From NCBI GenBank assembly GCA_044867925.1, contig JBIOVV010000017.1, positions 1 through 64,000 on the forward strand: 64,000 nucleotides of DNA, read 5' to 3'. The notes under the pieces are model-generated. The model was not told the DNA's origin and searched no databases. It saw only the letters and a program-made list of their open reading frames with translations. The translations under genes and the position numbers were made by a program. The stretch is from VRUE01 sp044867925 (GTDB taxonomy: Bacteria > Actinomycetota > Thermoleophilia > Solirubrobacterales > 70-9). Every line of letters begins with the position of its first letter. Positions within the stretch are counted from its first letter, which is position 1. This document shows positions 16,793-26,289 of the stretch, piece by piece.

Positions 16793-17715
16793 GGCGTGTC
16801 TCCCTCGTGAGCGGGATCAGAGGTGACCGCGAGAAAGACGCTCTCCAGGCTTGGTTGGCGTAGCTTGATCTCGCGCAACTGGCTACCGGCGCCATCTAGC
16901 CGTCGCAGCAAGCTGGCCGCGGTGATGGCGGGAGAGTCTTCGGCCGGCACTCGGAGCGTGTCGGCGCCAACTGGAGTGGTCCCTTCGGGCAGATCGAGCT
17001 CGGGAGGCGCATCACTGAAACGTAGTTCGACCGAGGATCCCCCCAAAGCACCGATGAGGTGGGGTATGGAGCCAGAAGCGGCGATGCCTCCGTTTACAAG
17101 GATGGCCACCCTGGATGCTTCGAGCTCTTCAACCTCATGCAGATAGTGGGTTGAATAGACGACCGCTGAACCCTCCTCTGCGAGGGATCGTATGAGGTCA
17201 AGGAGTTGATTACGGGTCTGGACGTCGACGCCGGCGGTGGGCTCATCGAGCAATAGAAGAGGTGGGGAGTGCAGCACGATCATCGCTGTGTGCAATCGTC
17301 GTGCCTCGCCGCCCGAGAGACTCCTGCCCTTTCGGCCAAGGAGGCCCGTCAGTGAGAACGCCTCGGCAACCTCCTCTATGCGAGTACGAAGGCGTTGTCG
17401 GCGCAGGCCGTTGAGTTCGCCAAAGAATCGCAGGTTGTCTCGCACCGACATCGTCGGATATATGCCCACCTCCTGAGGGGCGAAGCCAATCTGGCGCTGA
17501 GCAATATGCGGCTGATCCGTTACCTCTGTGCCGTCGATCCACAGTTGGCCTTGATCGGGCCTGCGCAGGCCAGCAACGATCGACACCAGCGTGGTCTTTC
17601 CTGCTCCATTTGGTCCAAGCAGAGCGACGATGCTCCCGCGGTCAACCTCGAGGTCGACGCCCGAGAGAGCCCGAACGGTGCCGTAGTTCTTGTGCACGTT
17701 TCTTATGCGAAGCAT
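16789..17715 (-). CDS. ABC transporter ATP-binding protein
   Basis: A 308-residue DrrA-like ATPase. It has Walker A GPNGAGKTT (34-42), the Q-loop in GFAPQEVGIYP, signature LSGGEARRL, Walker B LLLLDEPTAG with VDVQTRNQLL, and the switch histidine in VVYSTHYLHEVEE. The ~90-residue C-terminal extension is usual for drug-export ATPases. The ATG at 17715 lacks a Shine-Dalgarno and is preceded by a 15-base palindrome. Together with the adjacent permease it should export the cluster product. Confidence 0.94.
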   Translation of the reverse strand: MLRIRNVHKNYGTVRALSGVDLEVDRGSIVALLGPNGAGKTTLVSIVAGLRRPDQGQLWIDGTEVTDQPHIAQRQIGFAPQEVGIYPTMSVRDNLRFFGELNGLRRQRLRTRIEEVAEAFSLTGLLGRKGRSLSGGEARRLHTAMIVLHSPPLLLLDEPTAGVDVQTRNQLLDLIRSLAEEGSAVVYSTHYLHEVEELEASRVAILVNGGIAASGSIPHLIGALGGSSVELRFSDAPPELDLPEGTTPVGADTLRVPAEDSPAITAASLLRRLDGAGSQLREIKLRQPSLESVFLAVTSDPAHEGDTP

Positions 17716-17720
17716 TTAGA

Positions 17721-17735
17721 TCGTCAAGCTGACGA
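17721..17735. promoter_or_regulatory. candidate operator palindrome before the ABC exporter
   Basis: TCGTCA-AGC-TGACGA is a perfect 6+6 inverted repeat with a 3-base spacer, five bases before the exporter start codon. It occupies the place where a ribosome site would be. A bound repressor or an mRNA hairpin here would block expression, but no cognate regulator is encoded next to it. Confidence 0.3.
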
Positions 17736-17920
17736 GATAGGTGCCGGTAGGAATCGCCGCGACCCCATTGCGGCAAGCTTCAAGGCTTCTTGGTGTGGGC
17801 GAGAAAGTCAAAACGCTATAGCGGGCTGCCTTCCTGCTTTTGTAGGAAGTGCCCCGAGCCGTCTAGCGTGCATCAAGCAATGACCGGGGTGAATCTGGCG
17901 CTTGAACGACGCGGTGAACG

Positions 17921-19279
17921 ATGACCCTGGCTGAAACGGATCTCTTTCACTTCCTGCTCGCTGCGAGTGTCCTGCTGTCTTTGGCGTACGCGACGGGGGG
18001 GCTCTTCGCGAAGTGGCGTCAGCCTCGCGTGATCGGTGAGATTCTGGGCGGACTTCTCCTCGGCCCGACTGTCCTTGGTGCACTGGCCCCGGGATTGCAG
18101 GCCGAGCTAATTCCATCGGATGGCCCGTCGGCCGCGGCTCTTGGGGCTCTTTACCAGCTCGGCCTTATTTGGCTGATGTTTGCTGCGGGTACGGAGCTTC
18201 GTGTGCTTCCAGCGGGTCGCGAGAGACGTGTGGCGGTATCTGTTGCTGTCCTGGGAATGGCTCTGCCATTTGCTCTTGGGATAGTGGTCTTTACGACACT
18301 GCAGCCAACTGATCTTGCCGGCCCTGCGAACGACGTAGCCGCGCTGGGGCTCATCTTTACCGCCGCTCTAGCCGTGACAAGCATCCCGGTTATCTCGCGA
18401 ATCATGATGGATTTGGGTCTGCTGTCGACTTCCTTTGCTCGCATAGTTTTGGGGGCCGCTGTCATCGAGGATGTGGTTCTCTTCGGTGTGCTGGGGATCG
18501 CTGTTGGACTTACCCAGACCTCGGCAGAGAGCTCAGGCCTCGTTTCGCTACTTGGTATAGAGGCTGGGTCAATAGCGGGCGCCATCTATTACGGAGCGGT
18601 GGTGACGGTGGCTCTGGGAAGTGCGATCGCGCTGTCGCGTTGGAGATCCCGTCCCAACTCCATCCTGAACCGCGTCTGCGGGGACCTCACGCTCCAGCTC
18701 TTGTTTATTTTCATAGTCGTCTCCTGCGTTTTGCTTCTCAGCGCCCCTCCGCTGTTCGGCGGACTAGTCGCGGGGCTAGTGGTGGGTAGTGGACGAGAGA
18801 CCGAGGCGACGGAACGCATTAAGGCTTTTGGACTGGCCTTCTTTGTGCCGCTCTACTTCGCTCTCGTTGGCTTCCGCCTGGACCTCAACGTGCTGGATCC
18901 GGGGTTCTTCCTCGTCTTCTTTCTCTTCGCATGCCTAGTAAAGGGTGGTGCTGTCTACCTAGGCGGTCGTATTGCGAGCGTGAGTCCGCATCGGGCTAAG
19001 GATTTTGCGATCGCCATGAACGCGCGGGGGGGTCCAGGGATAGTCTTGGCGACCGTCGCGCTCGATGCCAACATCATTGATGATGGCTTCTACGCGTCGC
19101 TGGTCATGCTTGCCATTCTCAGTTCGCTTTTTGCGGGCTGGTGGCTGGAGCGCAGGGTTGGAAGGGAGGGCGGCGCTCAGGCCTTGGATCTAGGCTGGGG
19201 TGAACGAGGACTTCTCAATGGCCAAGCAAAAGAGATCAAGCCCAGCGAGATCGAGACGCCAAGCGCAGTTGGCCCATGA
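17921..19279 (+). CDS. CPA2-family cation/proton antiporter
   Basis: A 452-residue integral membrane protein with about twelve hydrophobic segments, of the Na+(K+)/H+ exchanger domain type. Characteristic parts are QPRVIGEILGGLLLGPTVLG near residue 35, FAAGTELR and IPVISRIMMDLGLL. No TrkA-N or UspA domain follows. It exchanges monovalent cations for protons. The stop overlaps the amine oxidase start (ATGA, 19276-19279), so the pair is co-translated. That pairing is unusual; a link to ion stress or to export of a cationic (amine) product is conceivable but unproven. Confidence 0.92.
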   Translation: MTLAETDLFHFLLAASVLLSLAYATGGLFAKWRQPRVIGEILGGLLLGPTVLGALAPGLQAELIPSDGPSAAALGALYQLGLIWLMFAAGTELRVLPAGRERRVAVSVAVLGMALPFALGIVVFTTLQPTDLAGPANDVAALGLIFTAALAVTSIPVISRIMMDLGLLSTSFARIVLGAAVIEDVVLFGVLGIAVGLTQTSAESSGLVSLLGIEAGSIAGAIYYGAVVTVALGSAIALSRWRSRPNSILNRVCGDLTLQLLFIFIVVSCVLLLSAPPLFGGLVAGLVVGSGRETEATERIKAFGLAFFVPLYFALVGFRLDLNVLDPGFFLVFFLFACLVKGGAVYLGGRIASVSPHRAKDFAIAMNARGGPGIVLATVALDANIIDDGFYASLVMLAILSSLFAGWWLERRVGREGGAQALDLGWGERGLLNGQAKEIKPSEIETPSAVGP

Positions 19280-20715
19280 GTGACGTCGTCGACTCGGACG
19301 TCGTGATCGTGGGTGCTGGGCTTGCGGGCTTGGTCGCGGCTCGATGTGTCGCTGCCTCCGGGAAGCGGCCGCTGGTGGTCGAGGCACGCGAGCGGGTCGG
19401 CGGTCGGCTGCTGAACGAGGAGATTGGCGACGGCAAGGTGGTCGAGGTCGGCGGTCAGTGGATCGGGCCGACCCAGGAGCGGATCGCTGCCTTGGCTCGG
19501 GATCTCGGTGTCGAGACCTTTCCGACCCATGACGAGGGCCGACATCTGATCGAGATTTCGGGCAAGCTCACCTCCTACGCTGCCCCGATCACCAGCGCCA
19601 GCGTTGGACTTGTGCGCGACCTCTCGCGGGCGATCTCACCAATTGCCCTCGCCGACTTCGAATATGGGCGCCGCCGCCTAGACCGAATGGCGCTCAGCGT
19701 GCCGCTGGAGCAGCCGTGGCTGGCGCCGAAGGCAGTCGACTGGGACGGCCAGACCTTCGCCACCTGGATCCGACGTAACGTCCGCACTGCAGCTGCTCGC
19801 AGCCTCTTCGAGTTGACGACCGAGGCCGTCTGGGCAGCTGAGCCCCGCGACGTTTCGCTCCTGCATGTTCTCTTCTACATCCATTCCGGCGGTGGACTCA
19901 ATGCGTTGCTGGGCACCGACGGGGGCGCCCAGCAGGACCGCTTTCACGGCGGCTCGCAGCGCATCGCGTTGCTGATGGCGGAGCAGCTTGGTGAGAACCG
20001 GGTACGCCTGGCGGCGCCGGTGCGACGAATCGAGCACAGCGAGAGCGGAGTCGTCCTCCACGCCGATGGACCCCGGGGCGAGGCTGGCGGGGTGATCGTC
20101 AGCGCGCGGCGGGTGATCGTCGCCGTCCCACCCACCCTCGCCGGTCGCATCGTCTACGACCCGCCGCTGCCGGCGCGGCGCGACCAGCTGACCCAGCGGA
20201 TGCCGCAGGGCACGGTGATCAAGACGATGGCGATCTACGAGCGGCCCTTCTGGCGCGAGCAGGGCCTCTCGGGACAGGCGGCGAGCGACGGCGGGCCGGC
20301 CCGCGTCGTCTTCGACAACTCGCCGCCCGACGGTAGTCCCGGCGTGTTGCTCGGCTTCCTCGAGGGCAGGCTCGCGCGCCAGTGGGGCGCCCGCGATGCG
20401 GCGGAGCGGCGTGAGGCGATCCTCGCCGGCCACGCCCGCCTCTTCGGCGAGCAGGCGGCGCATCCGGAGCGCTTCGTCGAGCGCGTCTGGGCCGAGGAGG
20501 AGTGGACCCGCGGCTGCTACGGCTGCCTGATGACGACCGGCGGCTGGACCGAATACGGCCACGCTCTACGCGAGCCGATCGGCCCGCTCCACTGGGCTGG
20601 TGCCGAGACCGCGACTGTCTGGAACGGCTACATGGATGGCGCCGTGCAGTCCGGCGAACGCGCCGCGGGTGAGGTGCTGGCGGCGCTCGGCGTAGATGGC
20701 GGCGCGGAAACCTAG
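19276..20715 (+). CDS. flavin-dependent amine oxidase
   Basis: A 479-residue FAD amine oxidase. The N-terminal dinucleotide motif is VVIVGAGLAGLVAARC (from about residue 8), followed by EARERVGGRLLNE and VEVGGQWIGPTQ. The C-terminal flavin site is LHWAGAETATVWNGYMDGAV. Such enzymes oxidise primary amines to aldehydes. The DNA, especially 19,900-20,700, looks more GC-rich than both neighbours, suggesting a separate origin. In a cluster that likely makes a fatty amine it could tailor or degrade that amine. It is coupled to the antiporter and ends 4 bases inside the convergent small membrane gene. Confidence 0.93.
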   Translation: MSDVVDSDVVIVGAGLAGLVAARCVAASGKRPLVVEARERVGGRLLNEEIGDGKVVEVGGQWIGPTQERIAALARDLGVETFPTHDEGRHLIEISGKLTSYAAPITSASVGLVRDLSRAISPIALADFEYGRRRLDRMALSVPLEQPWLAPKAVDWDGQTFATWIRRNVRTAAARSLFELTTEAVWAAEPRDVSLLHVLFYIHSGGGLNALLGTDGGAQQDRFHGGSQRIALLMAEQLGENRVRLAAPVRRIEHSESGVVLHADGPRGEAGGVIVSARRVIVAVPPTLAGRIVYDPPLPARRDQLTQRMPQGTVIKTMAIYERPFWREQGLSGQAASDGGPARVVFDNSPPDGSPGVLLGFLEGRLARQWGARDAAERREAILAGHARLFGEQAAHPERFVERVWAEEEWTRGCYGCLMTTGGWTEYGHALREPIGPLHWAGAETATVWNGYMDGAVQSGERAAGEVLAALGVDGGAET

Positions 20716-20933
20716 TCTTTAGAGATCGGGTTACGTCCCCGGGCAAGGGGAATCATTGCCACGATGAGGCCGATTCCTTGTGCCAGAGCAAGGAAGCCCA
20801 GAAGTCTGAGTGATCCACCTCCCAAGATTGCCAGGAGAGCACCGACTAGGACAAGCACTAGGGCCCCTGGCACTAGTGAACGAGAGAAGCGCCGGCGGCG
20901 ATTCCTCCGCTCATCTGTCGTCTCCTGACTCAT
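20712..20933 (-). CDS. small two-helix membrane protein next to the MMPL exporter
   Basis: A 73-residue protein: a charged N-terminus (TDERRNRRRRFSR) followed by two hydrophobic helices (ALVLVLVGALLAILGG and LLGFLALAQGIGLIVAMI). ATG 20933 overlaps the MMPL stop (ATGA), which sets the start; the longer in-frame reading to 21008 would run into the MMPL gene. Probably an accessory or stabilising subunit of the exporter. No family recognised. Confidence 0.65.
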   Translation of the reverse strand: MSQETTDERRNRRRRFSRSLVPGALVLVLVGALLAILGGGSLRLLGFLALAQGIGLIVAMIPLARGRNPISKD

Positions 20934-23095
20934 GCAGAGCGCTCCTCCGAGGCAGGGGTTTGACGGTTGCGCCCGATCGCTAGGGACGGCGTGAGCGTCC
21001 AGTTCCACCGCCCAAGCAGCCTCATGAGCGACGGAACGAGCAAGAGCCGTACCAGCGTGGCCTCGAAGAATACGCCTGCTACCAAGCCAACTCCAAACTC
21101 TTGGAGCGCGACCACACGACTGGTGGTAAAGCCCGCGAAGATAACGATCATCACCAGTGCAGACGCGGTAATGACGCGGCTGATGAATTGCAGGCCGGTC
21201 TGCACCGCGTGTTGGTTATCGCCCGACCCGAGCCACTCCTCCCGCATCCGGGTGACCATGAAGATCTCGTAGTCAGTCGAGATCCCAAACAGCGCCGCAA
21301 ATAGGAGGACTGGGACCCAGGCCTCAATGCGTTCGCTTTGGGGGAATCCTATGACTTCCCCCCAGCCGAACTGGAACACCATCACCATTACGCCACAAGC
21401 TGCAGCTACCGACAATGCACTCATTGCTATTGCCTTCAACGGCAAGACCACGGACTTCAGCATCAATGTAAGCAGGAGGAGCATGACGACGATGATTGCC
21501 AGTGCCGTCACTGGAGTATTTGCTGTCACAGCATGCACAAAGTCGTAGTCGGCGGCCGCGGGCCCGCCCACCCAGACACGCATTTCACCGAACCCAGCTT
21601 TCGGAATGTAGTCGTCGCGAAGGCGCTCGACCAATGCTTCTGACGATCTTGATCCACTCTCGTCCGCGCCCGCGATACGCATTCTGGAGAAGCGGGAGGT
21701 TTCGTTCACGAGGCCGAGGCGATGGGCACTTCGGCGCGAGCGAGTTTCTACCGGAGCCTGAATCGTGGTTACGCCTGGATCCGTCGCCAAGCTTGCCACC
21801 AGGTGCCGCTCCGCTTTAAGGGTGGGAGTCGCCCAGGCTGCGCCTGCTCGTCGGCTGTCGATTACCACTTCATAGGGCGCGAGGGCCGTGCCGTTTGTGT
21901 TTTGATCGTGATTCCCGGTGCTGGACGGAAGCTGGGCCAGCTTGAGGAGTTCAGAGCTGCCGCCCGTAAGGCCCATGCTCGTCACCGGCACGGCGATCAA
22001 GACCATGATCGTTCCCGCGCTCAACGCGCAGAGAACGGGTCGTCGCATGACGGCCTTGGCCAGGCGTTCAGCGCTGCGCGCTCTGCTTGAGTTCTCCGGT
22101 TGTCTTTTTCGACGACGGAGAGACACGGGCATTCTCTCGAGATGGGGGCCAAGCACCTCAAGGACTGTTGGCAGGAGGGTCATGGCCGCCAACACCGATA
22201 CCAGAGGGATCATGATCGTCGCGAGCCCTAGTCCACTGAAGAACGGAATTGGCATGAATGCCAGCGGGAGCAAGCCGGCAGCTACGACTACGCCCGAAAT
22301 AATGAGAGAGCGCCCAGCCGTTTGGGCGGTCATCGCGAGCGGGCGTATTCCCTCTGGGCCCGTGTTGCGTGCCTCCTCGCGGTATCGCGCCACATAAAGC
22401 ATCGAGTAGTCGACAGCTAGCGCGATGCCGACGAGTGTTACGACGCTGGTTGCGTAGACAGGAATCTCGATGAACCAAGACTCGAGCCAGATCAATCCCG
22501 AAGCCACCGAGATTGTGGCGAAGGCAAAGAGCAGTGGCACCGCAACGGCGGGCAGGGATCCGAAGAGAAGGAGAAGGATCAATGCGGTTATGGGTATGGC
22601 GACCGCCTCGGCGCGGCGTAGATCGTGTGCGATCACCTGGCTCAGTTCGTCTGAGATAACCGGAAATCCCGTGACCTTTAGGTGGGCGCCGTCGATCTGG
22701 CCTGCAGCTCGTTCTATCTGGGGGATGCGGTCTTGTGCCGCGGTGGGAGAAAGTTCCGTTGGGAGCGTCGCGTAGCTCACCTTCGGACTGGTGCTTTGCA
22801 ATGGAGACGCCCGGCCTTCGGCTGCGCGCGCCGCGCGCCGAACGGAGGCCCTGACGTCGTGCACGAATGCTCGCGAAGCCCAATGGGATGGAGAGGCTTC
22901 GACTAGCAGGGCGAATGAACCTTTTACGGATTCGTGAAAGTGATCTTCCAGCACCGACGAAGTTTCCTGTGATGGGGAACCCGGAACGCCCACTACGTTG
23001 CTGAGGCGATCAGCGAGCCCACTCGCTGCTATCAGGCCTGCACAGGCGGCAATTAGCCAGAGCCCAAGGATCAGCCACTTGCGGCTAGTAACCAT
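20930..23095 (-). CDS. MMPL-family (RND-type) transporter
   Basis: A 721-residue exporter with the MMPL plan: one membrane helix, a periplasmic loop, five helices, then the same again. Marks include LVGIALAVDYSMLYVARYREE in the first half and LFAALFGISTDYEIFMVTRMREEWL in the second, both carrying the conserved GxxxDY proton-relay motif. MMPL proteins use the proton gradient to move lipids and lipidated products. The position beside a FAAL-based cluster suggests export of its lipidic product. It is divergent from the large secreted-protein gene at 23253. Confidence 0.93.
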   Translation of the reverse strand: MVTSRKWLILGLWLIAACAGLIAASGLADRLSNVVGVPGSPSQETSSVLEDHFHESVKGSFALLVEASPSHWASRAFVHDVRASVRRAARAAEGRASPLQSTSPKVSYATLPTELSPTAAQDRIPQIERAAGQIDGAHLKVTGFPVISDELSQVIAHDLRRAEAVAIPITALILLLLFGSLPAVAVPLLFAFATISVASGLIWLESWFIEIPVYATSVVTLVGIALAVDYSMLYVARYREEARNTGPEGIRPLAMTAQTAGRSLIISGVVVAAGLLPLAFMPIPFFSGLGLATIMIPLVSVLAAMTLLPTVLEVLGPHLERMPVSLRRRKRQPENSSRARSAERLAKAVMRRPVLCALSAGTIMVLIAVPVTSMGLTGGSSELLKLAQLPSSTGNHDQNTNGTALAPYEVVIDSRRAGAAWATPTLKAERHLVASLATDPGVTTIQAPVETRSRRSAHRLGLVNETSRFSRMRIAGADESGSRSSEALVERLRDDYIPKAGFGEMRVWVGGPAAADYDFVHAVTANTPVTALAIIVVMLLLLTLMLKSVVLPLKAIAMSALSVAAACGVMVMVFQFGWGEVIGFPQSERIEAWVPVLLFAALFGISTDYEIFMVTRMREEWLGSGDNQHAVQTGLQFISRVITASALVMIVIFAGFTTSRVVALQEFGVGLVAGVFFEATLVRLLLVPSLMRLLGRWNWTLTPSLAIGRNRQTPASEERSA

Positions 23096-23252
23096 GGGCA
23101 GCTCTCGAGGACCGATTGTCAGAAGTCAGGTAGATGACTGGAGGGAAATATCAGGTGCTACGCCCCGTCGCCAAAGCCTGCGTCACCCTTCCCCGACGAG
23201 GTAACCGGTCGGATTTGCCAATGGTGGCGCCTCGAACCTAGTCTCGGGGTTC

Positions 23253-26200
23253 ATGGGCAGGGGCAAAGGCCAACCTTCGCATTTGGCGGACGCTGCCAGT
23301 TCCGCCAGTTCCCCCTGGCTGAACGCCTTCTTGGCCTCGCAGGGTGCAGGTGGTCGCCGAAATATCCTCCGGATGCTTTCCGCGATCGTTACCGCTGCGT
23401 GTCTCCTGGCGGCACTGGGAGCGCAGTCGGTCAATGCGAAGGGGGTTGCGCCTGGTTCCTTCAGGGTCAAGCTCCACGACACGGTGCCTCTTCTCGAAGT
23501 CGACGAATCGCCAGCGGAATTCGAACGGGTTGTCGACGCAACGAAACTCGTCAACGCGCCTTCAACATCGGTGGCCGGGGCTCATGCTGATTTGACCATT
23601 AGCTCGGTGTTCAAAATCGAAAGCCTCGAAACGCTGTTCGACAAAACAGATGTGCCGGCGAACATGATTGTTCACCTTCCCCCCGGCGTCGTCGCAAATT
23701 TCGGAGCCGTGCCGGCCTGCAGGCTGAGCGCATTCGAAAGCACCGTGTACGACAACGAAACCGCCCATTGCTCTGCCGCCAGTCAGCTTGGGGTAGTCAG
23801 TGGGCTATACGGAGGACAGCTTCCGGATCGAAGCTACCCGCTCTATAAGATCAATATCCAAAATCTATTCGGCACGCACGGCGAACACCTTGCGGCAATA
23901 GGTTTTCCGTACGAATTCATTACCACACGTGTGCCCGTTATCCTTCGCGCGGATCTTCGCACTGATAGCGACTACGGAATGACGCTGTCGGGTCGCAGCC
24001 ACTTTGAGGAATTTGTGCCAGCGCCATTCTTCACCTTTTGGGGGGATCCGGGGGCGTCGATTCACGACTTCGAACGCTGGGATCCGGAAACCCAGGAGTG
24101 GGGTGCGTCGGTAGAAGCCCCTTCCTCGCCGCTGATTTCTAACTCGAGCGATTGCGGCTCTGAAGTCCTAGAAGCTGATTTGAAACTCCGCTATTGGTTT
24201 GAACCAGAACACTGGCTCCCTGACGATCCCGAAGACTTTGCATATCGGGCGTTTCTGCCGGAGCCCGCTGGATGCGAAGGGATCCACTTCGATCCGCAGG
24301 TTGCGGTATCGACTTCTACTCAAGATCCCGCTTCATCCACGGGTATGAGCATCCGACTGGAGATGCCCCGAAGCGCGGTCGCGGCCGAACCGGAAACGTC
24401 TCTGAAGGATCTGACGCTAGCCCTCCCAGAAGGGCTGTCCGTGAATTCGGCGACCGCGGACGGAATGGCGGGCTGTACGCCATCTCAGATCGGGCTCTTG
24501 GGCTCGAACTTCCCGGGTCCAAATCCCATCCATTTCGAATTGGGCGAAGCTCACTGCCCAGACGCCTCAAAGATTGGGGTTGGAACCGCTGACACGCCGC
24601 TCGTGGAGGAACCAGTCAAAGCCACGCTCTATTTCGCGAGTCCTTACGAAAATCCGTTCCATTCGCTTATGGCGCTTTATGTCGTGCTGGAAAGTCCAGA
24701 GTTCACAATCAAGTTGGCAGCCAAAGTCGATAGTGATCCAAACACTGAACGGCTGACTGCCACCATGAGCTCGCTGCCGCAGCTTCCGCTCGAAAGGATC
24801 GACCTGAAGATCTTCGATGGCCCACGAGCTACCTTGGCCACCCCTCGGGTTTGCGGTGAAGGCGCAGTCATCTCGAGGCTGCTCCCGTGGTCTGCGCCGC
24901 AGTCGGGCCTGTCGTCCGTCGTCGAAAGCCGATTGGGATTTGGGATGGCCGGTGGCATAGCTGCGTGCCCGGGCAGCCTTCAATCCTTGCCGTTTTCGCC
25001 CTTGCTGACAGCCGGTGCAAGGGACCCCGTTGCTGGATCGTCTTCACCGTTCATCTTCCGGGTCGATCGGCGAGCTGGGAATCAGGAACTAAAGACGATA
25101 GAAGCAAAACTGCCGCGTGGCTTGGTTGCCGATCTAGAGGGTGTCGCTTATTGCAGTGATGCTGAGATCGCCCAAGCCGAAGACAGGCGCGATCCGGGGG
25201 CAGGAGTGCTTGAGGCAACGCACCCTTCGTGTCCCGCGGACTCGAAGATCGGATCGGTAGTGGTTTCATCCGGCACCGGCTCAAGTCCATTGTTCACGAG
25301 AGGAACGGTCTATCTCGCCGGCCCCTACAAGGGGGCGCCGCTTAGTTTGGTGGCGATTGTTCCGGCGACAGCAGGTGGAGACGCGGCCCGCCCACTCTTC
25401 GATCTAGGCGCCGTCGCTGTCCGTACCGCTCTCAGTGTGGAGCCTCGAAGCGCCCAGATCACCGCAAGCTCCGATCCGATTCCTCAGACGATGAGCGGCA
25501 TTCCTCTGAGGATCAACCAAGTTACGTTCTTGCTTGATCGGCCTGGGTTCATCCGGAATCCAAGCACCTGTGAAGAAATGAAGATGGCCGCAGGAGTAAG
25601 TGGCTGGGGGGGCGCAGCGGTCAAGCTCCTGAATCGCTTTCAGCTGGGTGGATGCCGGCGCCTTGCGTTCAGGCCGACGCTAAGAACGCGATTGGTAGGC
25701 GGGAGCCGCCGCGGCCAGCATCCTGGACTACAAGCCGTTTTTGCATCAAAAGCGGGGGACGCACCAATCTCCAGAGCCAGCATCAAATTTCCGACGTCGC
25801 TAGCCCTTGAAACGGCACGGATCGACTCCACCTGCCCGAAGGGGCAGTTTGTTCAAGGCAACTGCCCTCCTCGATCGATCCTCGGCGATGCGACGGCATG
25901 GAGCCCCCTTCTCCGGGAACCATTGAGGGGACCGGTCTACCTGACTTCGGCCAAGGGTCAGCCCGAGCTTGCGCTTGCGCTTCAAGGACAGGTGCTGCTC
26001 AATGCGCTGGGCACGATACAGACGGGTCGACACGCATTCGCGGTGACCCTCAAGGGCCTTCCCGATGTACCACTTTCGAGGCTCGAGTTCTCGCTACGTA
26101 GGGGTTCACGCGGAATCCTGACCAACAAGCGTGGCCTATGTGCTGAGCCGCAGTTTGTCATTGGCAGTTTCACCGCCCATAGTGGGCGGGCGGTCAGCAG

Positions 26201-26267
26201 ACATTCAACCCTGGGGAGTTCCTGCGCTGGCCGTAAGCGCCCGGCTCGCCATTCAAAAGAAAGATAA
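23253..26267 (+). CDS. giant secreted protein of unknown function (paralogue of 41572-44574)
   Basis: A 1,004-residue exported protein. A hydrophobic signal sequence lies at residues 41-63 (MLSAIVTAACLLAALG), so ATG 23373 is a good alternative start. The rest is beta-rich, Cys-poor repeats containing HLPPGVVANFGAVPACRLS, TLALPEGLSVNSATADG and, towards the end, LREPLRGPVYLTSAKGQPEL. The same order of blocks occurs in the protein at 41572-44574, so they are paralogues. No catalytic motif is seen; the composition suggests a large wall- or matrix-associated protein. It heads a co-directional set with collagen-like, lipoprotein and coiled-coil genes. Confidence 0.8.
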   Translation: MGRGKGQPSHLADAASSASSPWLNAFLASQGAGGRRNILRMLSAIVTAACLLAALGAQSVNAKGVAPGSFRVKLHDTVPLLEVDESPAEFERVVDATKLVNAPSTSVAGAHADLTISSVFKIESLETLFDKTDVPANMIVHLPPGVVANFGAVPACRLSAFESTVYDNETAHCSAASQLGVVSGLYGGQLPDRSYPLYKINIQNLFGTHGEHLAAIGFPYEFITTRVPVILRADLRTDSDYGMTLSGRSHFEEFVPAPFFTFWGDPGASIHDFERWDPETQEWGASVEAPSSPLISNSSDCGSEVLEADLKLRYWFEPEHWLPDDPEDFAYRAFLPEPAGCEGIHFDPQVAVSTSTQDPASSTGMSIRLEMPRSAVAAEPETSLKDLTLALPEGLSVNSATADGMAGCTPSQIGLLGSNFPGPNPIHFELGEAHCPDASKIGVGTADTPLVEEPVKATLYFASPYENPFHSLMALYVVLESPEFTIKLAAKVDSDPNTERLTATMSSLPQLPLERIDLKIFDGPRATLATPRVCGEGAVISRLLPWSAPQSGLSSVVESRLGFGMAGGIAACPGSLQSLPFSPLLTAGARDPVAGSSSPFIFRVDRRAGNQELKTIEAKLPRGLVADLEGVAYCSDAEIAQAEDRRDPGAGVLEATHPSCPADSKIGSVVVSSGTGSSPLFTRGTVYLAGPYKGAPLSLVAIVPATAGGDAARPLFDLGAVAVRTALSVEPRSAQITASSDPIPQTMSGIPLRINQVTFLLDRPGFIRNPSTCEEMKMAAGVSGWGGAAVKLLNRFQLGGCRRLAFRPTLRTRLVGGSRRGQHPGLQAVFASKAGDAPISRASIKFPTSLALETARIDSTCPKGQFVQGNCPPRSILGDATAWSPLLREPLRGPVYLTSAKGQPELALALQGQVLLNALGTIQTGRHAFAVTLKGLPDVPLSRLEFSLRRGSRGILTNKRGLCAEPQFVIGSFTAHSGRAVSRHSTLGSSCAGRKRPARHSKER

Positions 26268-26289
26268 ACGCTCGCCGATGGGAGGAGCA

